This document shows positions 1-11,204 of a DNA stretch of 64,000 bases, piece after piece. Numbering within the stretch: the stretch's first letter is position 1; each line of letters opens with the position of its first letter. The position numbers were made by a program, and so were the translations under genes. The stretch is from [Pantoea] beijingensis (GTDB taxonomy: Bacteria; Pseudomonadota; Gammaproteobacteria; Enterobacterales; Enterobacteriaceae), in contig NZ_CP071409.1 of NCBI RefSeq assembly GCF_022647505.1, positions 806,001-870,000 on the forward strand. Direction: 5' to 3'. The notes under the pieces are model-generated. The model saw nothing but the letters and a program-made list of their open reading frames with translations, ran no database searches and was not told the DNA's origin.

Positions 1-369
1 TTGGCTCAGTGGGATGAGGTGCAAAATATTCAGCTGAGGCTCCGGAATGCGCAGGCGATTAGGTGTGAGCGGTGTATCTGGATCATAGCGGATAAAAAGC
101 AATTGCCCATGCGCAAACGGATGTAGTACCGGCAGATACACTTTTTTCTTTTGTTGCCACAGCGCAGCGATAAGCGGATGGGTATTCAGTTCACCATCAA
201 CGGAAAGAAACAGGGCAATGTGTTCTGCCTGCTGAATGGGGGAAAAGTGAAGTGCACGTTCAGCCACTTGCTGTGCGGCTAGCTGTTGCTGTTCTTGAGT
301 AAGTGCACGTCGCAGATGACGTACATGCTGACGAATGTCCTGTCGATTTAACAGAGTAAGCGCTGTCAT
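1..369 (-). CDS. fau: 5-formyltetrahydrofolate cyclo-ligase, partial at the window edge
   Basis: Reading the minus strand from an ATG at 367-369 gives a protein starting MTALTLLNRQDIRQHVRHLR and remaining open to base 1, so only the N-terminal 123 residues are present. It resembles the Fau/YgfA family (ATP-dependent conversion of 5-formyl-THF to 5,10-methenyl-THF), including the segments FLSVDGELNTHPLI and VYLPVLHPFAHGQLLF. The position directly downstream of 6S RNA and zapA on the same strand is the usual enteric arrangement, in which fau is co-transcribed with ssrS. The ATP-binding C-terminal part lies outside the window. Identification is by remembered similarity plus synteny. Confidence 0.9.
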   Translation of the reverse strand, partial: MTALTLLNRQDIRQHVRHLRRALTQEQQQLAAQQVAERALHFSPIQQAEHIALFLSVDGELNTHPLIAALWQQKKKVYLPVLHPFAHGQLLFIRYDPDTPLTPNRLRIPEPQLNILHLIPLSQ

Positions 370-433
370 AAGGAACTCGTTGCGATAACAATACGCCCGA
401 AGGCTGAAACGGGGTAGCCGTTTTTAAAGAAGG

Positions 434-617
434 GAATCTCCGAGATGCCGCAGCAGGCTGTAACCCTTGAACCCTTGGTTCAAGGTGAATGTGTCGTCGT
501 AACCATCAGGCTTCTCGGACGGACCGAGCATGCACACAGGTTGCGGAGCGCCACATTCTGTTGGTATGAAATATCGGCTCAGGGGACTGGCCCGCTTGCA
601 AACATCTCAGAGAAAAT
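434..617 (-). ncRNA. ssrS: 6S RNA
   Basis: The minus strand reads as 6S RNA, the abundant RNA that binds sigma70-RNA polymerase in stationary phase. The 5' end near 617 (TTCTCTGAGATGTTTGCAAG) pairs with the 3' end near 434 (CATCTCGGAGATTC) to form the closing stem. The internal segments GGGCCAGTCCCCTGAGCC and the imperfect repeat CCTTGAACCAAGGGTTCAAG match enteric 6S RNA almost base for base. The zapA-ssrS-fau order supports it. The ends are estimated from the paired termini and could move by a few bases. An open frame on the opposite strand (445-678) is not a gene. Confidence 0.96.
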
Positions 618-656
618 TTACTTCACCGTTACTGTATCACAGCTAACCATGAAGTG

Positions 657-986
657 TTATTCGAACTTTGCACCCTGACGTTCAGATATGCGACCTTGCT
701 CAAGCAATGCTTGTTCAATGGTCTGTTGCAACATCCGTATGCGTTGTTCCATGTTAGCCGCATAGTCATGTGTTTTGACTTTTTCCTGCGCCAGTTCATG
801 GCAAATATTTAATGCCGCAATGAACACCAGTTGCTCTGTATTTGTGACTCTAGTGCGAACTTTTAAATCTTGCAACCGTTGATTAAGATCTTCTGCAGCC
901 ATGTTCAGCGCATCTTGCTGTTCAGGCGGACAATTCACTCTCAATGAACGGCCAAAAATTTGAATATCTACCGGTTGTGCAGACAT
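657..986 (-). CDS. zapA: cell division protein ZapA
   Basis: A 109-residue protein starting [20 protein letters not shown]. ZapA stabilises the FtsZ ring by cross-linking protofilaments through a dimer/tetramer. The N-terminal globular part with the FGRSLRV strand is followed by a long amphipathic coiled coil (about residues 50-105, rich in E, Q and L). The start at 986 is preferred over an upstream in-frame ATG at 1031 because AGGAAGG lies a few bases before it and the length then equals the family norm. It is divergent from ygfB and lies just upstream of 6S RNA on the same strand, as in E. coli. Confidence 0.95.
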   Translation of the reverse strand: MSAQPVDIQIFGRSLRVNCPPEQQDALNMAAEDLNQRLQDLKVRTRVTNTEQLVFIAALNICHELAQEKVKTHDYAANMEQRIRMLQQTIEQALLEQGRISERQGAKFE

Positions 987-1156
987 GCCACCTTCCTGAC
1001 TGATTACTGCGCCCGCATTCGCCCTTGCCACTCAGAGGGCAGGGAGGGGCGCCACTATATATACCCCAAAGAGAAGAAACAAGCCCTTTCTGGAATCGTC
1101 GAGGCACCTGGTGGTAGCATAACACGAACTTATCCTGCCAACGATGATGAATACGT

Positions 1157-1735
1157 ATGTCTATACAGAACACAATGCCAGATTATAACACTCTGGCTTC
1201 AGCCCTCACGCAGCAGGGCACCGGTATGACGCCGGCTGAAATGCATGGTTTGATTAGCGGTATCTTGTGCGGCGGTAACCAGGATCGCAGCTGGCAAACA
1301 CTGGTTCACGATCTGACCAACGAAGGCCTGGCGTTCTCACAGGCGCTATCACAGCCATTGCAGCAGTTACATCAAAGCCTTAGCGACACGCTGGAAGATG
1401 AGGGTTTTCTCTTCCAGCTTTATCTACCCGAAGATGACGATATCACGGTATTTGACCGCGCTGATGCGCTGGCTGGCTGGGTGAATCATTTCCTGCTAGG
1501 GCTCGGTGTGACTCAGCCAAAACTGGATAAAATAACGGGTGAAACCGGTGAGGCGATTGACGATCTTCGTACCATTGCGCAACTGGGTTACGACGAAGAC
1601 GAAGATCAGGAAGAGTTGGAGCAGTCGCTGGAAGAGATTATCGAGTATGTGCGTGTCGCCGCGCTCCTGTGCCATGATACGTTTACGCGTCCCGTGGTCA
1701 CCGCGCCGGAGATACAGAAGCCGACGCTACACTAA
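1157..1735 (+). CDS. ygfB: YgfB/YecA-type protein
   Basis: A 192-residue protein matching YgfB (UPF0149 family), with the segments [36 protein letters not shown] and [17 protein letters not shown]. It is a small acidic cytoplasmic alpha-helical protein. In Pseudomonas a YgfB homologue is reported to influence AmpD expression and beta-lactam susceptibility; no role can be read from this sequence. It heads the ygfB-pepP-ubiH-ubiI direction and diverges from zapA. The 247-base gap to pepP is larger than I would expect and holds only a possible weak hairpin around 1784-1816. Confidence 0.92.
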   Translation: MSIQNTMPDYNTLASALTQQGTGMTPAEMHGLISGILCGGNQDRSWQTLVHDLTNEGLAFSQALSQPLQQLHQSLSDTLEDEGFLFQLYLPEDDDITVFDRADALAGWVNHFLLGLGVTQPKLDKITGETGEAIDDLRTIAQLGYDEDEDQEELEQSLEEIIEYVRVAALLCHDTFTRPVVTAPEIQKPTLH

Positions 1736-1982
1736 TTACAGGTCATGCTTCACGTTGCGTTCTGTCAGCAGTGCCCTGCGTCTCCCCGAACACAGTATTT
1801 ATCTTTTGTTCCCGGGGCGGGCAGATTGACCGCCGTGATATAGCTTGAGTGATTTTGTATGCAGGGCTCACCGGCATGCTGCCTGATTTTCAGGCATATA
1901 CAGACAGCAACTGGCGACTGATCGCCCGCAGCGATGCTATGTTCTACGCTTGAATAGACGTCAATTTAACAGGGAGTCTTAC

Positions 1983-3302
1983 GTGATCAATCTACCTGCG
2001 TTCTTACAGCGCCGTCAGGCACTGCTTTCCAGAATGGCCCCCGCCAGCGCTGCGGTGATCTTTGCTGCGCCAGAAGTTACGCGTAGCGCCGATAGTGAAT
2101 ATCCCTACCGTCAAAACAGTGATTTCTGGTACTTCACCGGCTTCAACGAGCCTGAAGCCGTGCTGGTATTGATCAAAAGTGATGACACCCATAACCACAG
2201 CGTCCTGTTTAATCGTACGCGTGATAAAAATGCAGAGATCTGGTCCGGTCGCCGTTTGGGTCAGGATGCCGCGCCGGAAAAACTGGGCGTCGATCGGGCA
2301 CTCCCTTTTGATGGTATCGCTGAACAGCTACCGCTATTACTGAATGGCCTGGACGCGGTGTACCATGCACAGGGGGAATACGCAGGCGCGGATGCTATCG
2401 TTTTTGGCGCTCTGGAAAAACTGCGTCGTGGTTTCCGGCAAAATATGCAGGCACCGGATACGCTGACTGACTGGCGTCCGTGGGTGCACGAAATGCGCCT
2501 GTTTAAATCGCCGGAAGAACTTGCCATTATGCGTCGAGCCGGAGAGATTAGCGCACTGGCGCATACGCGGGCGATGGAGGCATGCCGACCGGGCATGTAT
2601 GAATATCAGTTGGAAGGTGAAATCCAGCATGAATTTAATCGCCACGGCGCGCGTTTCCCAGCTTATAACACCATCGTTGGCGGGGGAGAAAACGGCTGCA
2701 TTTTGCACTACACCGAGAATGAATCCACTCTGCGTGATGGCGATCTGGTACTGATTGATGCCGGTTGTGAACTTCATGGCTACGCGGGGGATATCACCCG
2801 AACGTTTCCGGTTAATGGTAAATTTACTGCTGCGCAGCGCGCTATTTACGATATCGTTCTCGCATCGCTTAATAAGTCTCTGACGCTTTTTGCTCCGGGG
2901 ATTAGCATCCGCGAAGTCAACGATGAAGTCGTACGTATAATGGTCACTGGTCTCGTTGAACTCGGCGTTATGAAGGGCGATATCGATCAACTGATCGCCG
3001 AGATGGCACACCGCCAGTTTTATATGCATGGACTGAGTCATTGGCTGGGGCTGGATGTGCATGATGTGGGGCATTATGGCACTCCGGATCGGGGACGTAT
3101 CCTTGAACCGGGCATGGTGCTAACCGTAGAACCCGGCCTGTATATTGCCCCGGATGCCGATGTTCCAGCGCAATACCGCGGTATTGGCGTCCGTATTGAA
3201 GATGACATTGTTATTACTGAGACGGGCAATGAAAATCTGACCGCCAGCGTAGTGAAAGATGCGGATGCAATTGAATCGTTAATGGCGGCGGCACACGCAT
3301 AA
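1983..3302 (+). CDS. pepP: Xaa-Pro aminopeptidase P
   Basis: A 439-residue metallopeptidase that removes N-terminal residues preceding proline. The C-terminal pita-bread domain carries the expected ligand segments: LIDAGCELHGYAGDITR (two Asp), HGLSHWLGLDVHDVG (His), VEPGLYI (Glu) and GVRIEDDIVIT (Glu). The N-terminal domain holds VTRSADSEYPYRQNSDFWYF. I chose the GTG at 1983 (VINLPAF) because AGGGAG sits about seven bases upstream; an ATG at 1950 has no good ribosome-binding site. The stop overlaps the start of ubiH by one base (TAATG), implying translational coupling. Confidence 0.95.
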   Translation: MINLPAFLQRRQALLSRMAPASAAVIFAAPEVTRSADSEYPYRQNSDFWYFTGFNEPEAVLVLIKSDDTHNHSVLFNRTRDKNAEIWSGRRLGQDAAPEKLGVDRALPFDGIAEQLPLLLNGLDAVYHAQGEYAGADAIVFGALEKLRRGFRQNMQAPDTLTDWRPWVHEMRLFKSPEELAIMRRAGEISALAHTRAMEACRPGMYEYQLEGEIQHEFNRHGARFPAYNTIVGGGENGCILHYTENESTLRDGDLVLIDAGCELHGYAGDITRTFPVNGKFTAAQRAIYDIVLASLNKSLTLFAPGISIREVNDEVVRIMVTGLVELGVMKGDIDQLIAEMAHRQFYMHGLSHWLGLDVHDVGHYGTPDRGRILEPGMVLTVEPGLYIAPDADVPAQYRGIGVRIEDDIVITETGNENLTASVVKDADAIESLMAAAHA

Positions 3303-4480
3303 TGAGCATAATTATTGCAGGTGGCGGAATGACGGGCGCGACGCTGGCGCTGGCGATATCGCATCTGACGCAGGGCAGTTTGCCAGTCACATTAATTGAA
3401 GCCAGCGAACCGAATAAACGCAATCATCCAGGATATGATGGTCGCGCGATAGCGCTGGCGGAAGGGACCTGCCGTCAACTGTCGGCCATCAATGTTTGGC
3501 CTTCGCTGGTGGAGTGTGCCACGCCGATTAACCAGGTTCATGTTAGCGATCGTGGCCATGTCGGCGCTGTTTCGCTGGACGCCAGGGATTATGGCGTGTC
3601 GGCTCTGGGTTATGTGGTTGAGTTACATGATGTCGGGCAGCGGCTATTCGCGCTATTAAAACGGGCTCCGGGCGTGACGCTGCGTTGTCCGGCATCAGCG
3701 CACCAAATTACGCGCTCGTTACAGTCGGTGGCGGTCACGCTGGATAGTGGTGAACAGCTTAATGCCAGCCTACTGGTAGCGGCGGATGGAACGCGTTCGA
3801 AGCTGGCCGCCTCGTGCGGTATTCAGTGGCAGAGCGATGCGTATCAGCAGGTTGCCGTTATTGCTAACGTATCAACTCAACTGCCGCATCAGGGCCGCGC
3901 TTTTGAACGTTTCACCCCGCATGGCCCACTTGCGCTATTGCCAATGTCGGATGAGCGCTGCTCGCTGGTCTGGTGTCATCCGCTGGCGCATAAAGGTCGG
4001 GTGGATGGCTGGAGTGATGCGGTTTTTTTGCGTGAATTACAACAGGCATTTGGCTGGCGATTGGGCAAAATCACCCATGTCGGACAGCGTTTCAGCTATC
4101 CACTGGCGCTGCAAACGGCCCTGCGCAACGTTACGCATCGGCTGGCCGTGGTTGGAAATGCGGCGCAAACGCTTCATCCTATTGCTGGTCAGGGGTTTAA
4201 CCTTGGGCTGCGCGATGTCATGTCACTGGCTGAAACCTTAGCATCGGCACATCGCCAGCAGCAGGATGTGGGGAGCTTTGGCGTATTACAGCATTATCAA
4301 CAGCGCCGTGAGCCGGATCGCCAGGCCACGATTGGTATTACCGATGGTCTGGTACGGTTGTTTGCCAATCGTTACGGGCCGCTGGTTGTCGGACGTAACC
4401 TTGGCTTAATGGCGATGGATAATTTACCGCTGATGCGCAATATTCTGGCTGAGCGTACGCTCGGCTGGGTGGCGCGCTGA
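3302..4480 (+). CDS. ubiH: 2-octaprenyl-6-methoxyphenol hydroxylase
   Basis: A 392-residue FAD-dependent monooxygenase of ubiquinone biosynthesis. The N-terminal Rossmann motif is IIAGGGMTGATLA. The second FAD signature is LAVVGNAAQTLHPIAGQGFN, with the Asn-Ala-Ala variant I associate with UbiH as distinct from the GDAAH form of UbiI. It is known to hydroxylate a ring carbon of the ubiquinone precursor in the Ubi metabolon at the inner membrane. It overlaps pepP by one base and ends 13 bases before ubiI, so pepP-ubiH-ubiI is one transcription unit. Confidence 0.95.
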   Translation: MSIIIAGGGMTGATLALAISHLTQGSLPVTLIEASEPNKRNHPGYDGRAIALAEGTCRQLSAINVWPSLVECATPINQVHVSDRGHVGAVSLDARDYGVSALGYVVELHDVGQRLFALLKRAPGVTLRCPASAHQITRSLQSVAVTLDSGEQLNASLLVAADGTRSKLAASCGIQWQSDAYQQVAVIANVSTQLPHQGRAFERFTPHGPLALLPMSDERCSLVWCHPLAHKGRVDGWSDAVFLRELQQAFGWRLGKITHVGQRFSYPLALQTALRNVTHRLAVVGNAAQTLHPIAGQGFNLGLRDVMSLAETLASAHRQQQDVGSFGVLQHYQQRREPDRQATIGITDGLVRLFANRYGPLVVGRNLGLMAMDNLPLMRNILAERTLGWVAR

Positions 4481-4493
4481 GAAGAGGGATTGA

Positions 4494-5696
4494 ATGCAAA
4501 CTTTTGACGTAGCAATTGCCGGTGGCGGAATGGTCGGCCTCGCGGTTGCTTGCGGATTGCACGGTAGCGGCCTGCGCGTGGCGGTTTTAGAGCAATCTTT
4601 GCCGCAAGAGATCGATCGTACTGCAGCACCCGGCCTGCGCGTTTCAGCAATTAACGCGGCCAGTGAGCGGCTATTACGACATCTTGATGTCTGGTCGGCG
4701 ATACTTGCGCTTCGGGCAAGCGCTTATCATGGTATGGAGGTATGGGATCGCGATAGCTTTGGCCATATTAACTTTGACGATGAGCAGCAGGGGTTACCGC
4801 ATCTCGGCCATATCATCGAAAATCAGGTGATCCATCAGGCGCTGTGGCAAAAAGCGGGTCAACTGAGTGATATCACCTTAATTTCACCCGCCCAATTGCA
4901 GCAGGTAGCATTTGGTGATAACGAAGCGTTTGTTACGCTGCAGGATGGCAGTATGCTCAGCGCCCGTTTGCTGATTGCTGCCGATGGTGCCAATTCCTGG
5001 TTGCGCAATAAAGCCGATATTCCACTCACATTTTGGGATTACGATCACCATGCATTGGTGGCCAATATTCGGACTGAACAGCCGCATGATGCCGTAGCGC
5101 GTCAGGTGTTTCACGGTGAGGGTATTCTCGCTTTTTTACCGTTGAGCGACCCTCATCTCTGTTCAATTGTCTGGTCGGTTGCCCCGCAGGAAGCCAGCCG
5201 ACTGCAATCAATGCCTGATGATATATTTAATCAACAGCTTTCCGTCGCCTTTGATATGCGTTTGGGGTTGTGTCAGTTGGAAAGTGAACGTCAGACCTTT
5301 CCGTTAATGGGGCGCTATGCCCGCAGCTTTGCCGCTCACCGCCTGGCGCTGGTCGGTGATGCTGCCCACACTGTGCATCCATTAGCGGGGCAGGGCGTCA
5401 ATCTCGGCTTTATGGATGCTGCTGAACTGATTGGCGAAATTAAACGCCTGCACCAACAAGGAAAGGATATTGGGCAGCATCTTTATCTACGCCGCTACGA
5501 GCGTAGCCGTAAACACAGCGCTGCATTAATGTTGGCGGGTATGCAGGGGTTTCGCGAGTTGTTTGCCGGTAATCATCCTGCAAAGAAACTGCTACGTGAT
5601 GTCGGACTTAAGATGGTCGACACGTTGCCGGGTATTAAACCCCGGCTGTTGAAACAGGCAATGGGATTGCATGATTTACCTGAATGGTTGAGGTAG
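4494..5696 (+). CDS. ubiI: 2-octaprenylphenol hydroxylase
   Basis: A 400-residue flavin monooxygenase (formerly VisC) catalysing the C5 hydroxylation step of aerobic ubiquinone synthesis. The N-terminal dinucleotide fold is VAIAGGGMVGLAVACGL and the second FAD motif is LALVGDAAHTVHPLAGQGVN. It is a paralogue of the upstream ubiH. AGAGGG lies just before the ATG. A clear intrinsic terminator follows at 5736-5769, closing the pepP-ubiH-ubiI operon and separating it from the gcv operon. Confidence 0.95.
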   Translation: MQTFDVAIAGGGMVGLAVACGLHGSGLRVAVLEQSLPQEIDRTAAPGLRVSAINAASERLLRHLDVWSAILALRASAYHGMEVWDRDSFGHINFDDEQQGLPHLGHIIENQVIHQALWQKAGQLSDITLISPAQLQQVAFGDNEAFVTLQDGSMLSARLLIAADGANSWLRNKADIPLTFWDYDHHALVANIRTEQPHDAVARQVFHGEGILAFLPLSDPHLCSIVWSVAPQEASRLQSMPDDIFNQQLSVAFDMRLGLCQLESERQTFPLMGRYARSFAAHRLALVGDAAHTVHPLAGQGVNLGFMDAAELIGEIKRLHQQGKDIGQHLYLRRYERSRKHSAALMLAGMQGFRELFAGNHPAKKLLRDVGLKMVDTLPGIKPRLLKQAMGLHDLPEWLR

Positions 5697-5735
5697 GCGC
5701 AACGCTGCTCTGGTCTTAACTATGTAATCTGTGCT

Positions 5736-5769
5736 GCGTCCGTACGTTCTACGTGCGGACGCTTTTTTT
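5736..5769 (+). terminator. intrinsic terminator after ubiI
   Basis: The inverted arms GCGTCCG and CGGACGC, extended inward by TACGT/ACGTG, form a stem with a short loop, followed by a run of seven T. It is correctly placed 40 bases after the ubiI stop. Confidence 0.9.
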
Positions 5770-6003
5770 ATGTACGTATCATCACCTGCATACGCTTTTG
5801 GCAAGCCCGATTTCAGAGGCGCATCTACCTTGATGGTGCATGATGTTGCACCATTCCTGCCATCATTTGAAATATTCTAATTTAACCTACATTTTCGCAT
5901 TAAAATTTTTTATGCATAAACACTTTCGCTCACCAGATTATTTATCTCTTTAGCTTTATTTCTTTATCATTAACCTGAATTGTTAGCGTTTTGTTGTCAT
6001 TTG

Positions 6004-6027
6004 TGTGCCATGTGGCACATTTTTTTA
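6004..6027 (+). terminator. terminator-like hairpin in the gcvT upstream region
   Basis: The arms TGTGCCA and TGGCACA form a perfect seven-base-pair stem with a two-base loop, followed by eight T. No gene on the plus strand lies directly upstream, and ubiI already has its own terminator, so this either ends a short transcript starting in the AT-rich stretch or acts as an attenuator for the gcv operon. Confidence 0.6.
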
Positions 6028-6280
6028 GTTAAAAATTCTGCAATATCATTGGCGCGTTGTAATGGTGCAACCTCGTTTCACCCTCGTACAGCTTATGGTT
6101 AATTACTGCATTCGGTGATAACTTCAGATGAAAGAGAACGTTTGCGTCGGATGCTTTGATGAATAAAAGCGCGACCAGAACCCGAGTAGTTTGCGCTGTG
6201 GCGGAGGGGCTAAGCTCGCAGGCAAAGCAATTCATTTGCAGCGTGAAATAGGAAGGAACATCTGAACAACTCGCTTATAC

Positions 6281-6418
6281 ACCCTAAAGAATTCGGGTTG
6301 CAGGGCGATGGCGAAATAGGGGGAAACCCATTTAGCGGCTTGGGCAGCATTAGCCGCTAATTGGCCAGCTAAAGGTCTGGCAGCCACTAAACCTGTAGCT
6401 TGAGATACGACGGGTATA
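6281..6418 (+). repeat. long palindromic intergenic element, copy 1
   Basis: It begins ACCCTAAAGAATTCGGGTTG and ends GTAGCTTGAGATACGACGGG, the same termini (inverted, with a few changes) as the element at 53450-53565. The interior carries TTAGCGGC and GCCGCTAA as a perfect eight-base stem. It has the look of the palindromic intergenic repeats common in enterobacteria. It lies immediately upstream of gcvT and will form part of the gcv leader RNA if the promoter is further upstream. Confidence 0.75.
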
Positions 6419-6430
6419 CACAGGATTGAT

Positions 6431-7528
6431 ATGACTCAGCAGACTCCTTTGTTTGAACAGCATCAGGCTTGCGGTGCGCGTATGGTGGATTTTCATGGTT
6501 GGATGATGCCATTACACTATGGCTCGCAAATGGATGAGCATCATGCGGTTCGTCATGATGCTGGAATGTTTGATGTCTCCCACATGACCATTGTTGATTT
6601 GCACGGTGCACGCACCCGCGAATTTCTACGTTATCTGTTGGCGAATGATGTCGCCAAACTGACCCAGCCAGGTAAAGCACTCTACTCCGGCATGCTTAAT
6701 GCTTCTGCGTGTGTCATTGACGATCTCATTGTCTATTTCATGTCAGAAGACCATTTCCGCTTAGTGGTGAATTCCGCAACCCGTGAAAAAGATCTCGCCT
6801 GGATCGGCCATCATGCAGAACGCTTTGGTGTCGCGCTTACGGAGCGCGACGATCTGGCTCTCATTGCCATTCAGGGGCCCCATGCACAGCATAAAGCGCA
6901 GTCTCTGTTTGATGAGGGGCAGCGTAAGGCCGTAAGCGGCATGAAGCCCTTCTTCGGCGTGCAGGCGGGGGAACTGTTCATCGCGACAACCGGCTATACC
7001 GGCGAAGCCGGTTATGAAATAGCGCTGCCGAAAGAGCGGGCGGTCGAATTTTGGCAGAGGCTGCTGGCCGCCGATGTCAAGCCTGCTGGCTTGGGTGCAC
7101 GTGATACGCTGCGTTTAGAAGCGGGGATGAATCTGTATGGCCAGGAGATGGATGAAAGTATCTCTCCTCTGGCGGCCAATATGGGCTGGACGATAAGTTG
7201 GGAACCTGCCGATCGTGATTTTATCGGTCGCGAAGCACTGGAAAGCCTGCGTCAGAAAGGCACGGACAAGCTGGTTGGTTTGATTATGACGGAAAAAGGC
7301 GTACTGCGTAACGCTCTGCCGGTCAGTTTCACTGATGAGCAGGGTAATCTGCAGCAGGGCGTCATCACCAGCGGGTCATTCTCTCCGACACTGGGCTGTA
7401 GCATTGCACTGGCGCGCGTACCTGCAAGCATTGGTGATAATGCAGTCGTACAGATTCGTAACCGCGAAATGCCGGTACGTGTCACTAAACCTATTTTTGT
7501 GCGCGCCGGTAAGCCGGTCGCTCAGTAA
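6431..7528 (+). CDS. gcvT: glycine cleavage system aminomethyltransferase (T protein)
   Basis: A 365-residue T protein. It releases ammonia from the aminomethyl group carried by GcvH lipoamide and transfers the methylene to tetrahydrofolate. Family hallmarks include [19 protein letters not shown] near the N terminus, [22 protein letters not shown] and [18 protein letters not shown]. It is the first gene of gcvTHP, with 27 bases to gcvH. Length and start agree with the enteric family. Confidence 0.97.
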   Translation: MTQQTPLFEQHQACGARMVDFHGWMMPLHYGSQMDEHHAVRHDAGMFDVSHMTIVDLHGARTREFLRYLLANDVAKLTQPGKALYSGMLNASACVIDDLIVYFMSEDHFRLVVNSATREKDLAWIGHHAERFGVALTERDDLALIAIQGPHAQHKAQSLFDEGQRKAVSGMKPFFGVQAGELFIATTGYTGEAGYEIALPKERAVEFWQRLLAADVKPAGLGARDTLRLEAGMNLYGQEMDESISPLAANMGWTISWEPADRDFIGREALESLRQKGTDKLVGLIMTEKGVLRNALPVSFTDEQGNLQQGVITSGSFSPTLGCSIALARVPASIGDNAVVQIRNREMPVRVTKPIFVRAGKPVAQ

Positions 7529-7555
7529 CTTTTTCTAATTCTGGAGAGTGTGACG

Positions 7556-7942
7556 ATGAGCAATGTACCAAATGAGCTGAAATACCGTGATAGCCATGAG
7601 TGGGTGCGTAAAGAAACCGACGGTACTTACACCGTCGGTATCACCGAGCATGCACAAGAGTTGCTCGGTGATATGGTTTTCGTCGATCTGCCTGATGTGG
7701 GCAATAGCTACGCTCAGGGTGATGATTGCGCGGTAGCTGAGTCCGTTAAAGCAGCGTCTGACATCTATGCACCCGTCAGCGGCGAAATTGTCGCCGTCAA
7801 CACGGCGCTGGAAGGTTCGCCTGAATTGGTTAACAGTGCACCTTACGCTGACGGGTGGTTATTTAAAATTAAGCCCAGCGATGAATCTGAACTCGATTCT
7901 CTGCTGGATGCCGATGCGTATAAAGCCAGTATTGATGAGTAA
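7556..7942 (+). CDS. gcvH: glycine cleavage system lipoyl carrier protein (H protein)
   Basis: A 128-residue carrier protein. The lipoylated lysine lies in [20 protein letters not shown], with the ES-V-K-A-AS signature. It shuttles the aminomethyl intermediate between GcvP, GcvT and Lpd. The ATG at 7556 ([16 protein letters not shown]) is chosen over a GTG at 7550 because GGAGAG lies seven bases before it and the family starts here. It is separated from gcvP by 121 bases that can form a strong hairpin. Confidence 0.97.
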   Translation: MSNVPNELKYRDSHEWVRKETDGTYTVGITEHAQELLGDMVFVDLPDVGNSYAQGDDCAVAESVKAASDIYAPVSGEIVAVNTALEGSPELVNSAPYADGWLFKIKPSDESELDSLLDADAYKASIDE

Positions 7943-7993
7943 CTGACGATCTTATTTGCCATTTCGGGAATACAGCGCTGCGTGTACCCGAAC

Positions 7994-8034
7994 GGGCAGA
8001 GCCGCTAGCGTTAGCGCATTTGGCGGCGCTGCCC
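7994..8034 (+). repeat. strong intergenic hairpin between gcvH and gcvP
   Basis: GGGCAG-a-GCCGC pairs with GCGGC-g-CTGCCC around a loop of about 17 bases, giving an 11-bp GC-rich stem with one mismatch and no T-run. It lies inside the operon, so it is more likely an mRNA stability or processing element than a terminator. Confidence 0.6.
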
Positions 8035-8063
8035 CTGCTATTCAACATCAGGATTTTCCGCTA

Positions 8064-10937
<2,874 letters not shown>

Positions 10938-11014
10938 CCCACCGATATTCAGGGTTCAACGGCGCAGCAAAAAAGCGTGCTGCACGGTATCAGGTGTTCA
11001 GTAACGTATGACTG

Positions 11015-11037
11015 GCCGGGCTCGCCCGGCTTTTTTT
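11015..11037 (+). terminator. intrinsic terminator of the gcvTHP operon
   Basis: GCCGGGC, a two-base TC loop, GCCCGGC and then seven T form a compact, perfectly paired terminator about 80 bases after the gcvP stop. Confidence 0.92.
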
Positions 11038-11050
11038 ATGGGAGCTAAAA

Positions 11051-11147
11051 ATGAATATTGCATTGATCACTGGCGCAGGGCGCGGTTAAACAGAACCAGG
11101 CCTCCTGGGTTACCGGGAGTATTGTCGATGCCGCGGGTGGTCGCTGA
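11051..11147 (+). pseudogene. ygfF: internally deleted short-chain dehydrogenase remnant (ygfF-like)
   Basis: An ATG preceded by GGAG starts MNIALITGAGRG, the glycine-rich cofactor motif of short-chain dehydrogenases. It runs straight into a stop, after which a different frame reads NQASWVTGSIVDAAGGR and stops, which is the C-terminal signature of the same family. About 220 central residues are missing. E. coli has the SDR gene ygfF beside gcvP and bglA, so this is probably the deleted orthologue. Only the two ends survive, directly left of the transposon relic. Confidence 0.8.
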
Positions 11148-11179
11148 CACCCTTGTATTGATTGTCACACGGTGATTAA

Positions 11180-11204
11180 GGGGGCCACTTGGAAAACGGA
11201 AAAT
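11180..11204 (+). repeat. left terminal inverted repeat of the Tn3-family relic, truncated
   Basis: GGGGGCCACTTGGAAAACGG plus AAAAT. Compared with the right repeat read inward it differs at four of 25 positions, and the block CTTGGAAAACGGAAAAT is identical. The outer 25 of 38 expected bases remain; the rest is replaced by IS3-group sequence. Confidence 0.8.

Larger units (their letters stand above)
5770..6430 (+). promoter_or_regulatory. long gcvT upstream region: palindromes, internal terminator-like hairpin, structured leader
   Basis: No protein gene is visible in these 660 bases. In order they hold a 20-base palindrome TGGTGCATGATGTTGCACCA (5834-5853), a very AT-rich stretch (about 5870-5990), a hairpin plus T-run (6004-6027), a repeat of the palindrome half-site TGGTGCAAC near 6063, and a copy of a long palindromic intergenic element ending about 12 bases before the gcvT start. 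In E. coli this operon is controlled by GcvA/GcvR, Lrp, PurR and CRP; I could not recognise their sites with confidence. No convincing glycine riboswitch core is present. Confidence 0.6.

Noticed and set aside
445..678. 77-codon open frame on the plus strand
   Set aside because: It lies antisense to 6S RNA and has no family resemblance.
2337..3074. 245-codon open frame antisense to pepP
   Set aside because: Shadow of the strongly conserved pepP gene; no recognisable protein features.
5834..5853. Possible sigma54 promoter (TGG...TTGC) upstream of gcvT
   Set aside because: The GG-to-GC spacing is 11 instead of 10 bases, and the sequence is better explained as a palindrome.
6130..6240. Stretch with GGCGGAGGGG and GCAGGCAAAGC, reminiscent of the glycine riboswitch core upstream of gcvT
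   Set aside because: The two motifs run directly together without the intervening aptamer stems, and the conserved core segments around them are absent. I cannot support a riboswitch; a covariance-model search would decide.
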